Of a DNA stretch of 64,000 nucleotides, positions 42,777-51,554 are shown piece after piece. Source of the DNA: Diabrotica undecimpunctata (taxonomy: Eukaryota > Arthropoda > Insecta > Coleoptera > Chrysomelidae); contig NC_092812.1 in the NCBI RefSeq assembly GCF_040954645.1, positions 372,001-436,000 of the forward strand. Reading direction: 5' to 3'. The position numbers were made by a program, and so were the translations under genes. Position 1 is the first letter of the stretch. Each line of letters begins with the position of its first letter. Under the pieces are notes generated by a model. That model did no database searches and had not been told where the DNA came from. It worked only from the letters and a program-made list of their open reading frames with translations.

Positions 42777-43268
42777 TTACAATGGTATTATGTTATTGGC
42801 AAACCAGTGACGTAGACGATCCACATTTCTTTCGGTACATGAAAATAATCCAGCGGCATGACATGGGTTTGCAGTAGGGCCAACGTTTCCAGTAGCACGA
42901 GGCGTACCATCAAACTTGCAAACATCAATAATAATGGGAAAAACTCCAAAAACGTGACGTTTCTTATCCAAATATTCTGCTTTTTGTTCTCCTCGAACGT
43001 AGATGTAATCTGCTGCATACAACAACTTGGTTTCTAGTATTTCATTGATTTTGGACAATTCTACTTGCCCATCAGAGTATCGAATTCCAAGCAGTTTTTT
43101 CTCCACGTATGAGGCAGTCTTCCTATCCCCATTACTTAGCGCATTAAATGGTTTCTGAGGCAAAAAGAGGTAATGACTTCGTTTAAAACCTATTTCAATG
43201 GTAAGTTCTTTGGGAACAAACCATCCGTCCACATCGAATCCCTGAATGTCTACGAATGCTACTCTCAT
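42777..43268 (-). CDS. Conserved Maverick protein, possible exonuclease-like fold
   Basis: 163 residues from an ATG at 43268. The N terminus MRVAFVDIQGF followed by FVPKELTIEIG resembles the first strands of an RNase H/DEDD exonuclease (acidic residue on strand 1, E on strand 2), and short proteins of this pattern recur in insect Mavericks. A C-terminal segment has Cys/His residues (about residues 136-148). I do not see a full set of catalytic acids, so activity is uncertain. It converges with the small plus-strand ORFs, and a minus-strand AATAAA signal lies at about 42755-42760. Confidence 0.6.
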   Translation of the reverse strand: MRVAFVDIQGFDVDGWFVPKELTIEIGFKRSHYLFLPQKPFNALSNGDRKTASYVEKKLLGIRYSDGQVELSKINEILETKLLYAADYIYVRGEQKAEYLDKKRHVFGVFPIIIDVCKFDGTPRATGNVGPTANPCHAAGLFSCTERNVDRLRHWFANNIIPL

Positions 43269-43303
43269 GATGACTGCTCGTTCACTACTGACAATTTATG
43301 CAT

Positions 43304-44560
43304 CTAATTTAGACTTTTTACAATTTCGGTGAGAGGGAAGTACTCCATTACACAATCATGAATTATAATGCAATAAGCCTTGGTATTTTCGGGAAAACCA
43401 TTATTCGCTTCAATATCGAGTTTTACGTCAACAGTGGATGCTTTCATGCTTTCTTTTTGTTTCGAACAATCGATGACAAACAATGCGTGATTCTTGAAAG
43501 CTGAGAAATCGAGTAGAGGTCGCTTTTGTTGGGAATGTATGTAGCTAGGATAAAATTCGGTATAGTTGAAATAGGCCTCATTGTAGTCAGTTTTGCTAAA
43601 ATCCAACTGCATTCTCTCGTTTGGCCAATATTCTCCATTTAAAGATAATCTGATACTTTGAATATCGACATTGTCAAATAAGGTGGGATCAGCTGAATTC
43701 TTGTCACGTTTGTTGGTTTGAAAGAAAACAATGACATAACGGGGTCTTTCCACTGCATTGCTAGTTTTTGCAGCCCAAACTTCACGTCTAGCGCCTTTGG
43801 TAAGTGCTGGTAATTCATGCAATTCCCACTTTCTAAACGGAATAACTATAGGTTGATCTTGTCGAATGGATTTCATAAGTTCCAATTTAATATCATCATT
43901 GGGAAATATGTGCTTGACTCTGAGCTCAATATTGGTAATGTTAATCTTAACAGTTGTAACTTGGCCTTGAGTTTTTTCTTTGACAATTATGCAATCGTTG
44001 TCGTTTCGAGCTCGAACTAGTCTTATTGTATGACGACCACATGTAATCAAAGGATAATCATTGAAAATGTTGAACACATGCTTAAGAGGCATCTGTATGT
44101 TGAATGAATGATCAGCAGCGTGTAGAATTGGATCCCTAGGGTAATTCCAGCCTGCCATTGCCATATGACCGGAATCTTCTTGAGTATAACATGTCATAGC
44201 ACGTACAGCGCTTACGATACCAGGATCCCGCACTGTTTCCATCTCCCTTGCGCTTTCGCTGTACGTACACGAATCGAAAAGAAAAGCACCAACATTATTT
44301 GCTAGTTTAACGTCACCAGTTCCGTTAATTGCGAGCGATCCTTTAATGCATAACAAGGTTTCGCTCATTGCAAAGAACGAGTCGACTTGATTGATGCTAA
44401 ATTCCACAATGTCATTGCAATTGAATGATTTGATGAATGGTGCATATGTTCGGTATTCGGCCTTTCGAATCGACTCATCAAACATCGGCTTACGATAAAT
44501 ATTAAATATTGGTGGCATTATGCTGTTTGAACGTGATCGTTTTCCATACATAGTTGTCAT
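43304..44560 (-). CDS. Candidate major capsid protein (double jelly-roll type)
   Basis: 418 residues, ATG at 44560. The pattern of a basic N terminus, YAPFIKSFNCNDIVEFSINQ, then ANNVGAFLFDSC and a long beta-rich body resembles the conserved Maverick protein that has been linked to hexon-like capsids. It sits next to the penton candidate in a leftward capsid/protease cluster. At 418 residues it is short for a double jelly roll, so it could instead be a related structural protein. Structure prediction would settle it. No transmembrane segment or catalytic motif seen. Confidence 0.55.
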   Translation of the reverse strand: MTTMYGKRSRSNSIMPPIFNIYRKPMFDESIRKAEYRTYAPFIKSFNCNDIVEFSINQVDSFFAMSETLLCIKGSLAINGTGDVKLANNVGAFLFDSCTYSESAREMETVRDPGIVSAVRAMTCYTQEDSGHMAMAGWNYPRDPILHAADHSFNIQMPLKHVFNIFNDYPLITCGRHTIRLVRARNDNDCIIVKEKTQGQVTTVKINITNIELRVKHIFPNDDIKLELMKSIRQDQPIVIPFRKWELHELPALTKGARREVWAAKTSNAVERPRYVIVFFQTNKRDKNSADPTLFDNVDIQSIRLSLNGEYWPNERMQLDFSKTDYNEAYFNYTEFYPSYIHSQQKRPLLDFSAFKNHALFVIDCSKQKESMKASTVDVKLDIEANNGFPENTKAYCIIIHDCVMEYFPLTEIVKSLN

Positions 44561-44699
44561 CTTTTCAGTTTAAAACCAAGTGATTGCAAAAATAATTTGT
44601 TTGCAAATGTAAGATGTGGCCGCTTAGATGAGGACGTAAGATGTTGCCGCTTAGACGGTTGCTCAACTAATGGTGTACTATGGGCAGTAGATTGCCTTA

Positions 44700-45422
44700 T
44701 TAATAATCCCATTTCCCTCTTGATCTAAGTTCCAGCACCAATGTGCTCTGTTCTCCTCTAAAGTTTACAGGTCGTCCTTCTTGATCGACAGCCAACACTG
44801 TGATATTGGTAATTTCTCGTTGCGGTACAACAGGTAAATACAACAAATTGTGTGGAGTTTCGTCAATTGCGTACCCAGGATTTGATTGTATGACAAATTC
44901 GTAGATCGTGTGAGCAGGTCTGTTACCATCGAAGGCTTCGGTACTAATGTTGCATTCAAAGCGTATGCTAGATACTTTAATAATCCTAACAGGTCGATCT
45001 GAAGAATGCGTCTGTCCTGGATTTAGTAGTGCAGGAGAAAATCCCAATACTGTACCAAGACTGTCAGGTTGCTTAAACGAAATCTTATATTTGCTGAAAA
45101 TTTGACACTGCAACGTGTTATGGTTAGGTTTTAGACTAAATATCGTTTCGGGTTTAAGCACATTATCAGCACCCAATTTCTGTTGTATGTATTCTTCAAT
45201 ATCGGTAATTTCATAACATCCATCGGGGATATCAAATTGTTGCAATTTGTTTTTGTCATTGTAGTAATAAAACTTGGTATTTTCAATGTTTGGTATACTG
45301 TTGTAGGAATGGAAAAATCGAAGAGCTATCTCATAATCTTTGTTCGGATCCAACACGATCGGTGTGGGAGGTTGAAATGAGAATATGTAATTGGTGCTGT
45401 CTACTCTCAACAACTGCGACAT
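44700..45422 (-). CDS. Candidate penton / minor capsid protein (single jelly-roll type)
   Basis: 240 residues, ATG at 45422. Beta-rich throughout, with the conserved start RVDSTNYIFSF, the segment KDYEIALRFFHSYNSIPNI and a C terminus ITNITVLAVDQEGRPVNFRG followed by alternating hydrophobics. The last pattern is typical of the small capsid protein of insect Mavericks. It lies between the protease and the major capsid candidate on the same strand. Likely forms capsid vertices if particles are made. Confidence 0.6.
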   Translation of the reverse strand: MSQLLRVDSTNYIFSFQPPTPIVLDPNKDYEIALRFFHSYNSIPNIENTKFYYYNDKNKLQQFDIPDGCYEITDIEEYIQQKLGADNVLKPETIFSLKPNHNTLQCQIFSKYKISFKQPDSLGTVLGFSPALLNPGQTHSSDRPVRIIKVSSIRFECNISTEAFDGNRPAHTIYEFVIQSNPGYAIDETPHNLLYLPVVPQREITNITVLAVDQEGRPVNFRGEQSTLVLELRSRGKWDY

Positions 45423-45480
45423 GATGACTGACTCACGTCAATGTATTAATAGGTTATTATATTAGAAAAAACAGCAATAT

Positions 45481-45798
45481 TTACTTTAATAGTTTTATTT
45501 GTTCCAAAGCAAGTTTACAAAAATAACATGAAGCTTGAGAATCAGGTGGGCCATCCCAGTGAGTCCTCCAATCCGGTCTGTTATAATGTACGAAGCAGGG
45601 AAGTAGTATCTTTAGGTTAAATTCTCCTCGATATTCTTTAGGCAATTTATGCCATATGTTTAACAATTCGTAAGGTCGTACAGTTCGTGTAATATAATCT
45701 AGCGGTATGTATTTTAGTTCTTCTTCACTGAATTCTGTAAAACATTTTTTGTAAAACATATGGTCCATAAGCAGTTCTGTACTTTTAGTAGGCTCCAT
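45481..45798 (-). CDS. Hypothetical Maverick protein overlapping the protease gene
   Basis: 105 residues starting MEPTKSTELL. Its start overlaps the end of the protease ORF by 14 nt in another frame, so the two may be translated from one message. It contains WHKLP and a pair CYFC near the C terminus but no recognised domain. Position in the capsid cluster suggests a virion or assembly role, which is only inference. Confidence 0.6.
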   Translation of the reverse strand: MEPTKSTELLMDHMFYKKCFTEFSEEELKYIPLDYITRTVRPYELLNIWHKLPKEYRGEFNLKILLPCFVHYNRPDWRTHWDGPPDSQASCYFCKLALEQIKLLK

Positions 45799-46129
45799 TA
45801 TATAAAAAATTTAAGCATAAATGTCCACAAATAATTTGATTGTATGTTTGATACTGATGGTTATTATAGGAAATGTTGGCACGTGCACCACCCAGATACT
45901 TAACAAGTTCTTTGGTCGGCTTCAAATTACCAAATGAATCGAAATACTCTACGTTGTTGTTGTTTATCTTTCTGTATGCTACCCAATGTGTTCCGTTATG
46001 TGTGGACACATCCAAGTTTACTATTGCACATTCTCGTTGTCGAGGACCGTCTCTAGGCAGAGCGTCATTCATGAAAACACCTCGAAAATGTGGTATTTTA
46101 AGGATCTTCGCATAATGTGCAATCTCCAC
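45785..46129 (-). CDS. Adenain-like cysteine protease (maturation protease)
   Basis: Processes virion precursor proteins in adenoviruses and, by inference, in Mavericks. The catalytic set is readable: His in GTHWVAY (about residue 48), Asp in YFDSFG (64), Gln (94) and Cys in ICGHLC (101), with spacing as in adenain. The conserved N-terminal HFRGVFMNDALP is present. No in-frame ATG precedes the conserved region. The frame opens just after a stop near 46204 inside the end of the PLA2 gene, and 46129 is a GTG. The true start may use splicing, a non-AUG codon or frameshifting from the upstream gene. Confidence 0.85.
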   Translation of the reverse strand: MEIAHYAKILKIPHFRGVFMNDALPRDGPRQRECAIVNLDVSTHNGTHWVAYRKINNNNVEYFDSFGNLKPTKELVKYLGGARANISYNNHQYQTYNQIICGHLCLNFLYNGAY

Positions 46130-46155
46130 ATCATATAGCGGACGATTGGGTAGCT

Positions 46156-46920
46156 TTATTGGAAGTTTTTTTTCAAATATAAGCCGAATCCACCTCTCGA
46201 TTTCTTACGTAGGTACAGACCCGAACCGATGTGTTCCATTGCCCTGTTATGGCGAATATCCTGCTCCAATTTCTTTTGAGCATTCTTAGCGTCGACTACT
46301 GTCTTCGCCGCCCCAGCTGCACCCCCCGCTAAAGCCCCCAAAGCGGAAAGACCCGCAAATAGAGGTATGAGGGGTAGAAAACCTCCGGATTTTAGTGGTA
46401 GCACTCGTGGAACATCAACTTCTTTACGACCACCAAGTCGTTTGATTATGGATTTTGCTATTCGTACAGCAGTCAAAGCAGTATCTGTTAACGATGCTCC
46501 TCGTTTCATGGACTTTGCAATTTTTGAGACAACATCTCGATTGAAAGAGTAACGTCCCCGTCTTCCACGACGACGAGAGCATCCCATCCCCAACTTTCTT
46601 TTCGTTTTCATTCCGCCAGTTACTATTAAAGCAGCACTTTTTTCACCAAAGCTAGCGTCTTTCGACTTGAAGCGCTCCCAAGCTCTATCTTCCAATTCTT
46701 TATCGGCCTTGTGGCGTTCTTCGAGAGATGAATGCTGCGAATAAGCGATATCGTGTCGTTTGCAAGCTGCGTCTAATGGATTAATTCCTGGATCTCCACG
46801 TGCAAGACGTTTTTTTAGTTTTGTTCCGGGTCCACAATACTGATAACCAGGAATATGTAGTTCAACTGGAAGTTTATTAATTAGAGAGTTCACGAGACCT
46901 CCTCCTTCAACAACCAACAT
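46156..46920 (-). CDS. Phospholipase A2 domain fused to pVI/pX-like basic protein
   Basis: 254 residues from the ATG at 46920 (MLVVEGGG). An upstream ATG at 47010 would run into the opposite gene's start, so I prefer the shorter form. Residues 28-33 (YCGPGT) form the calcium-binding loop and DAACKRHDIAY carries the catalytic His56-Asp57, as in parvovirus VP1 PLA2. An Arg-rich stretch follows, then a hydrophobic Gly/Ala segment (FLPLIPLFAGLSALGALAGG) as in adenovirus pX/pVI. In known relatives such domains help virions cross endosomal membranes. It is the first gene of the leftward cluster. Confidence 0.85.
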   Translation of the reverse strand: MLVVEGGGLVNSLINKLPVELHIPGYQYCGPGTKLKKRLARGDPGINPLDAACKRHDIAYSQHSSLEERHKADKELEDRAWERFKSKDASFGEKSAALIVTGGMKTKRKLGMGCSRRRGRRGRYSFNRDVVSKIAKSMKRGASLTDTALTAVRIAKSIIKRLGGRKEVDVPRVLPLKSGGFLPLIPLFAGLSALGALAGGAAGAAKTVVDAKNAQKKLEQDIRHNRAMEHIGSGLYLRKKSRGGFGLYLKKNFQ

Positions 46921-46989
46921 TGGACTGATGCCATGCAAGTGGTGACATCTATAATATATATTACCGTACTTATGTACTACACTTGCCAC
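46921..46989. promoter_or_regulatory. Central divergent promoter of the Maverick
   Basis: 69 bp separate the PLA2-like start (leftward) from the ATPase start (rightward). The interval is AT-rich with a ctataatatatatta run near 46949-46963, a plausible shared TATA region. Promoter use is inferred from layout. Confidence 0.45.
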
Positions 46990-47676
46990 ATGATGAAGGT
47001 CGTTCAACAAGAGCAGACGCTATCAATTGATAATTTGGACATTGTCCAAAAAACAACCAACAGTAAACATGGTAAATTGCTACCGAATTCATTCAGAGCG
47101 ATTATTTGCGGTCCAAGTGGGTGCGGCAAAACAAATGTTATGCTATCTCTTCTATTCAATCCGAATGGCGTCAAGTTTAAAAATGTCTATGTTTATTCGA
47201 AATCCCTCTTTCAACCGAAATACCAACTACTGCAAGATGTAATAGCGCAAGTTAAAGGTGTAGGATATTACCAATTTAAAGACAACGAAGAAATTATTAG
47301 TCCCAGCGAAGCTAAACCTCACTCTGTGTTTTTATTTGACGATGTTGCATGCGATGGTCAGCAAAAGATTCGCGAGTATTATTCCATGGGTAGGCATAAA
47401 GATATCGATGCCGCTTATTTATGCCAAACATATTCAAAAATACCGAAGCAGTTAATTAGAGACAACTGTAACATGATTGTACTATTCAAGCAAGATGAGA
47501 TAAATTTAAAGCATGTATTTGATGAGCATGTATCACCCGACATGTCATTTGATGAATTTAAAAAAATTTTTTCTGAATGTTGGTGTGATAGGTATGGTAC
47601 TCTGGTAATTATAAAAGATTTTGCTCTCAATAATGGCCGATATCGCAAAGGATTTGATAAATATATAAAATTGTAA
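46990..47676 (+). CDS. A32/FtsK-HerA type genome-packaging ATPase
   Basis: 228 residues from the ATG at 46990. An earlier in-frame ATG at 46933 would overlap the divergent gene. Walker A GPSGCGKT lies at residues 41-48 and Walker B FLFDD at 114-118, followed by the RHKDIDAAYLCQTY segment typical of this family. It is thought to pump element DNA into a preformed capsid and is one of the defining Maverick genes. It heads a rightward cluster with 24 bp to the next ORF. Complete. Confidence 0.92.
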   Translation: MMKVVQQEQTLSIDNLDIVQKTTNSKHGKLLPNSFRAIICGPSGCGKTNVMLSLLFNPNGVKFKNVYVYSKSLFQPKYQLLQDVIAQVKGVGYYQFKDNEEIISPSEAKPHSVFLFDDVACDGQQKIREYYSMGRHKDIDAAYLCQTYSKIPKQLIRDNCNMIVLFKQDEINLKHVFDEHVSPDMSFDEFKKIFSECWCDRYGTLVIIKDFALNNGRYRKGFDKYIKL

Positions 47677-47700
47677 GATAATTGTTTAGTTGTCAACACA

Positions 47701-48738
47701 ATGTCAGATGATACGGTTGCCATTGCGCTTCGCAAGAAGAAAGTCGCCGAATTGGCTAGATCAATTCGCAAAAAATATTTGGCATTAAAATTAGGTCGAA
47801 CAGAACAAGATGAGTCCCTAAATAAACTGTTTAAACCACTCTCGAAACCTCTCAAAGATATTGCACAATCATCAAAAACGTTACATCATACTATCACTAA
47901 CAAGTTTGAACAAGTTAAAAAAGAAGAAATGAAAAAGGAAGAGGAGGAGGAGAAGAATGGTGATGATGATGATGATGTATTTCTTGATGCACCTGATCTA
48001 GCGGTACCTAATGAAAACATTATTCAAGAACCAATCGAGATTCCGATGGATGCCACAGATGAATATATTGATCAATATCCTCCAATAAGTCACAAGTACA
48101 TAAAAGAATATTTAATAAAAGACGATAAAATTGATAAAAACTATGGACCATTTTACGATTCTATTAGTGGCTGGATAATGGGAAAACGTCGAATAAACTT
48201 TGACAAACGCAATGGAGACATAATAATAATTCGAGAACGTGATTTAGAAGAACGTAGGTTAGGTGGTACGCCAGATCTATATCAACTTTTATTTTATGCC
48301 AACCCTGAACAATATAATGATGAAGATTTACAAAAGTATAAAACACTGTTGAAAAACACAGAGATTCATCTGGATACCTTAGGACGTCTTAAAGGTTCTA
48401 GTGGAGAAAAATACCATTCTATTATTAAACCTCTATTCAAACCATCTGATGCAGAAATGAAAAAGCATACAACTCGATCCAAAAAAGAACTCGACCACAG
48501 AACGAAAACAACAACAACAACACGATCATATTCATCTACGACCAAAGGAACGGGATTGGATGACTCTCGTTTAACATACAACACTGCCCCCATGGAGTAT
48601 ATTTATTGGGATGATCCAAATGAGTTAGTTGAACGTCTTAAACTATTGGTGGCTTCGAAAGACGCCGGCAACACATCTCTCGACAACGAAATCGTAGCAA
48701 TCATCAATGAACTAAAAGAAGCTAATATAATAGAGTAA
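47701..48738 (+). CDS. Conserved Maverick protein of unknown function
   Basis: 345 residues. It has a basic N terminus, an acidic low-complexity segment with a run of Asp near residue 90, a central conserved block (GWIMGKRRINFDK, GGTPDLYQLLF) and a Lys/Thr-rich linker. The C-terminal signature YIYWDDPNELVERLKLL ends in an Ile-rich helix. This C-terminal pattern is common in insect Mavericks and related elements, but I know no established function. Between ATPase and fibre-like genes, a virion or DNA-associated role is plausible. Confidence 0.72.
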   Translation: MSDDTVAIALRKKKVAELARSIRKKYLALKLGRTEQDESLNKLFKPLSKPLKDIAQSSKTLHHTITNKFEQVKKEEMKKEEEEEKNGDDDDDVFLDAPDLAVPNENIIQEPIEIPMDATDEYIDQYPPISHKYIKEYLIKDDKIDKNYGPFYDSISGWIMGKRRINFDKRNGDIIIIRERDLEERRLGGTPDLYQLLFYANPEQYNDEDLQKYKTLLKNTEIHLDTLGRLKGSSGEKYHSIIKPLFKPSDAEMKKHTTRSKKELDHRTKTTTTTRSYSSTTKGTGLDDSRLTYNTAPMEYIYWDDPNELVERLKLLVASKDAGNTSLDNEIVAIINELKEANIIE

Positions 48739-48764
48739 CTGGGAATGTCAGTATCATTTCCACT

Positions 48765-49709
48765 ATGAGTGTCGACAAATTCGGTCATCACTCTCGTAAC
48801 AGTAGTAGTAATGCCCAAAAGGTGGCACGAGTTACATTTCCACATACGTCTGACGGAAATATTAATGCCGAAAATGTGAAAATTTGCAATGTCAAGGATC
48901 CATCAGACAATGACGATGCTGCAACGAAAAAATACGTTGATAAACAAATCAATGAGTTGCGTAAAACCACACTTCCACTTCTCGAGTGTGAGACCAGAAT
49001 CAAAGATGACCTGAATACATTTAAAAGGGAAATGGAGGAAACTCTAGACACTGCTACAAAATTAATTGCAGATGATATACGTGATTTAGGAAAAGAACTG
49101 GATGATATACATAACACCGCACTTCCCCTTCTCGAACAAAAGTGGCAGGAAATAATGAAAAATGATTTGAATACACTGAAAAAGGATATGGAGAACAATA
49201 TAAATATGTTGAACAAACTAATCCAAAATGATTTGAATACACTAAAGAAGGATACGGAGAACAATCTAAAATCTGCTCTCGAGCAAAAGTTACAAAAAAT
49301 AATCAAAGATGGTCTGAATACACTAAAAAATGATACGGACAACAGTATAAATATGTTGAAAAAAATAATCCAAGATGATTTGAATAAGAAAAAGGATATA
49401 GAGGATGCTCTTGAGCAAAAGTTACAAAAAATAATAAAAGATGGTCAGAATACAATAAAAAATGATGCGAAGAACAGTATAAATATGTGGAACAAACTTA
49501 TCCAAAGTGATTTGAATACACTGAAAAAGGATATGGAGAACAATCTAAAATCTGCTGCAGAAACAGTTGCAAAGCATACGATGTACGATATAAAGATGGA
49601 ACAGAGGATAAAACAAGTGGAACAATCATTAAAAAGCATAGTAGATAGCGTTCATTCATGGGATATAGACAAACGTCTTAAGGTAGTGGAAGGTGTGATG
49701 AAAAAATAA
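48765..49709 (+). CDS. Fibre-like coiled-coil protein with phage-tail-fibre N-terminal motif
   Basis: 314 residues. After a Ser/His-rich start, residues 51-62 read DAATKKYVDKQI, preceded by a VKDPSDND segment. This is the motif found near the head of many phage tail fibres where a shaft becomes trimeric coiled coil. The rest is a long coiled coil built from repeats of about 20-30 residues around DLNTLKKDMENN and NMLNKLIQ. The stop TAA overlaps the integrase ATG (TAATG, 49707-49711). Likely a trimeric virion spike or attachment fibre by analogy; receptor and function unknown. Confidence 0.7.
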   Translation: MSVDKFGHHSRNSSSNAQKVARVTFPHTSDGNINAENVKICNVKDPSDNDDAATKKYVDKQINELRKTTLPLLECETRIKDDLNTFKREMEETLDTATKLIADDIRDLGKELDDIHNTALPLLEQKWQEIMKNDLNTLKKDMENNINMLNKLIQNDLNTLKKDTENNLKSALEQKLQKIIKDGLNTLKNDTDNSINMLKKIIQDDLNKKKDIEDALEQKLQKIIKDGQNTIKNDAKNSINMWNKLIQSDLNTLKKDMENNLKSAAETVAKHTMYDIKMEQRIKQVEQSLKSIVDSVHSWDIDKRLKVVEGVMKK

Positions 49710-50635
49710 TGTCTAAAGAAAAGAAAGAGGTGGTGAACGAATTGCATAAACCAGCACGAAAAAACTATCCTCGTCGTCGAACAATAATCAAAGGAATCGA
49801 TGACTTGTGGCAAATGGATTTGGCTGAAATGCGTCCTTATGCACATCAAAATAAAAATTACAAACTAATACTAGTTGTAATTGATTGTTTTTCAAAATTT
49901 GTGTGGACACGTCCTCTAAAAACGAAGACTGGTGAGGAAATTACTCGGGCATTTTCGGATATTCTCGCTCATACTCGACGAGTCCCAAAAAACTTACAAT
50001 CTGATCAGGATACCGAATTTTACAACAGAAAATTTCAAAATTTAATGAAAAAACATGAAATTAATCATTACAGCACCTACACGATCAAAAAAGCTGCTAT
50101 TTGCGAAAGAGTTATTAGAACGTTGAAAGCAAAGTTGTACAAATATTTCAGTTTACATGGATTGTACAAATGGTTAGATGCTCTACCCATAATCACTGAG
50201 GAATACAACAACACAAAACACAGTAAAACAGGATACAAACCGTCTCAGGTTAACAAATCCAACGAAAAAGCCATTTTAAACATAAGTTATACTCATTTAA
50301 AGATTGCCGGTCCACGAAAGTTTAAAGTTGGCGACATTGTACGTGTATCAAAGGCAAAACATTTCTTCGAAAAGGCATACACGCCCAATTGGACTACTGA
50401 ATTATTTAAAATTGTACAAGTTAAGATAACAAATCCTATAACGTATTTGCTCGAAGACATGCAAGGTGCACCGATTAGTGGCGGTTTTTACGAAGAAGAA
50501 TTGCAGAAAACATCAAACCCTGACATATACCTGGTTGAAAAAGTACTCAGACGAAAAGGCAATAAGATGTATGTGAAATGGTTAGGAATGGATAGCAAAC
50601 ACAACAGCTGGATAAATAAATCGAATATAGTTTGA
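49709..50635 (+). CDS. Retroviral-like integrase with chromodomain
   Basis: 308 residues. The rve core shows Asp37 in WQMDLAEM, Asp99 in LQSDQDTEF and Glu133 in CERVIRTLK, the expected D,D,E triad. The residue pair after the second Asp is QD where relatives usually have QG. The C-terminal chromodomain (about residues 274-308) ends KWLGMDSKHNSWINKSNI and may guide insertion to particular chromatin. It joins the element termini to target DNA, giving the 6-bp duplication seen here. Complete. Confidence 0.93.
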   Translation: MSKEKKEVVNELHKPARKNYPRRRTIIKGIDDLWQMDLAEMRPYAHQNKNYKLILVVIDCFSKFVWTRPLKTKTGEEITRAFSDILAHTRRVPKNLQSDQDTEFYNRKFQNLMKKHEINHYSTYTIKKAAICERVIRTLKAKLYKYFSLHGLYKWLDALPIITEEYNNTKHSKTGYKPSQVNKSNEKAILNISYTHLKIAGPRKFKVGDIVRVSKAKHFFEKAYTPNWTTELFKIVQVKITNPITYLLEDMQGAPISGGFYEEELQKTSNPDIYLVEKVLRRKGNKMYVKWLGMDSKHNSWINKSNIV

Positions 50636-50721
50636 GGATTTATATTTCGATTCGCCGCGTAGACATACACTTTTCTAAAAAAGGCTTACAATTAACCACA
50701 AGGAGTAGGGAATGACAAAAG

Positions 50722-50753
50722 TATAAATTTAAGACAAACTACGATGTTCAGTT
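50722..50753 (+). promoter_or_regulatory. TATA box and initiator upstream of the 254-residue gene
   Basis: tataaat at 50722-50728 and a TTCAGTT initiator at 50748-50754, with the A about 28 bases after the TATA box. The ATG follows at 50790. This is the clearest TATA-Inr pair in the element. Confidence 0.6.
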
Positions 50754-50789
50754 TACACCCATTTCGTCAACGGTATTCGAAACAAGAAG

Positions 50790-51554
50790 ATGATGAGCTC
50801 TCAAGATAGTGGTTATGACAGTCAGCCTGTTAATTTCGATGATGATAGCAGTGAATTTAGTATAGAATTTGACTACGATGAAGATGGTCAACCGCCTAGT
50901 CCTGGCGCCGAATTAGATCGAGTATTGGCAAAATTTGAAGCAGCAGCCACAAATGAAGTATATTGTTTATTGGAAACTACATATCCAATGAGCTCTCTCC
51001 ATATAAAAATTGGTCTATCTCCAGCTCGAGATTTTTCACCATCCATCATTCTGTGTCAACATGGTAATTTTAAAAGAATCAGTTTAAGCACATTCGAGTG
51101 GGAAGCCATAATTGAGTGGTTTAAAGAAAAAATGAGTGATTTTTTCCAAGCAGATCTACCGACTTATGCGGATGAGTATGATCCCATCGAATTTATGTGT
51201 GGTGATTTTTGCAAACTAAGACAATTGGTGATGGAAAATGTAAAGTTGCTGACAATCGAGAAATTTGGGGTCGCATTTTATTTGTGGGAAGATGACGTCA
51301 ACCAAATTATAGAAGCAGACCAGAGCATGATGTCGCATAGAGTGGTGCTGTTAAAGAGTTTACAATTTCACGAATACTATATAAACATTTCAACTTTCAT
51401 TAAGAACAATTTTGGTGCTATAGACTCTTTACATGGACCAGTTGAAGCCTTCGCAGCATATTGCAATATTTGTCCAAACACTTTGTTAAGTTTAGCTTTA
51501 AAGGAATTTGTATATTATTATAAAATTAAAGTTGTAAATGATTTAACTGAATAA
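50790..51554 (+). CDS. Hypothetical Maverick protein, acidic N terminus
   Basis: 254 residues starting MMSSQDSGYDS. The first 45 residues are Asp/Glu/Ser-rich, and the remainder looks globular with FGVAFYLWEDDV and several Cys. AATAAA overlaps the stop (51550-51555). It has its own promoter, unlike the tightly packed ATPase-fibre-integrase group. I do not recognise a domain. It could be an early regulatory protein, which is a guess from position and acidity. Confidence 0.65.
   Translation: MMSSQDSGYDSQPVNFDDDSSEFSIEFDYDEDGQPPSPGAELDRVLAKFEAAATNEVYCLLETTYPMSSLHIKIGLSPARDFSPSIILCQHGNFKRISLSTFEWEAIIEWFKEKMSDFFQADLPTYADEYDPIEFMCGDFCKLRQLVMENVKLLTIEKFGVAFYLWEDDVNQIIEADQSMMSHRVVLLKSLQFHEYYINISTFIKNNFGAIDSLHGPVEAFAAYCNICPNTLLSLALKEFVYYYKIKVVNDLTE

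Noticed and set aside
48765..49709. Bacterial or phage contamination suggested by the tail-fibre motif
   Set aside because: The gene overlaps the integrase by TAATG and lies between Maverick genes inside intact termini, with insect LINE sequence continuous on both sides.
49709..50635. Integrase as part of an LTR retrotransposon
   Set aside because: There is no protease-RT-RNase H polyprotein and no LTR around it. It sits among Maverick genes within inverted repeats.
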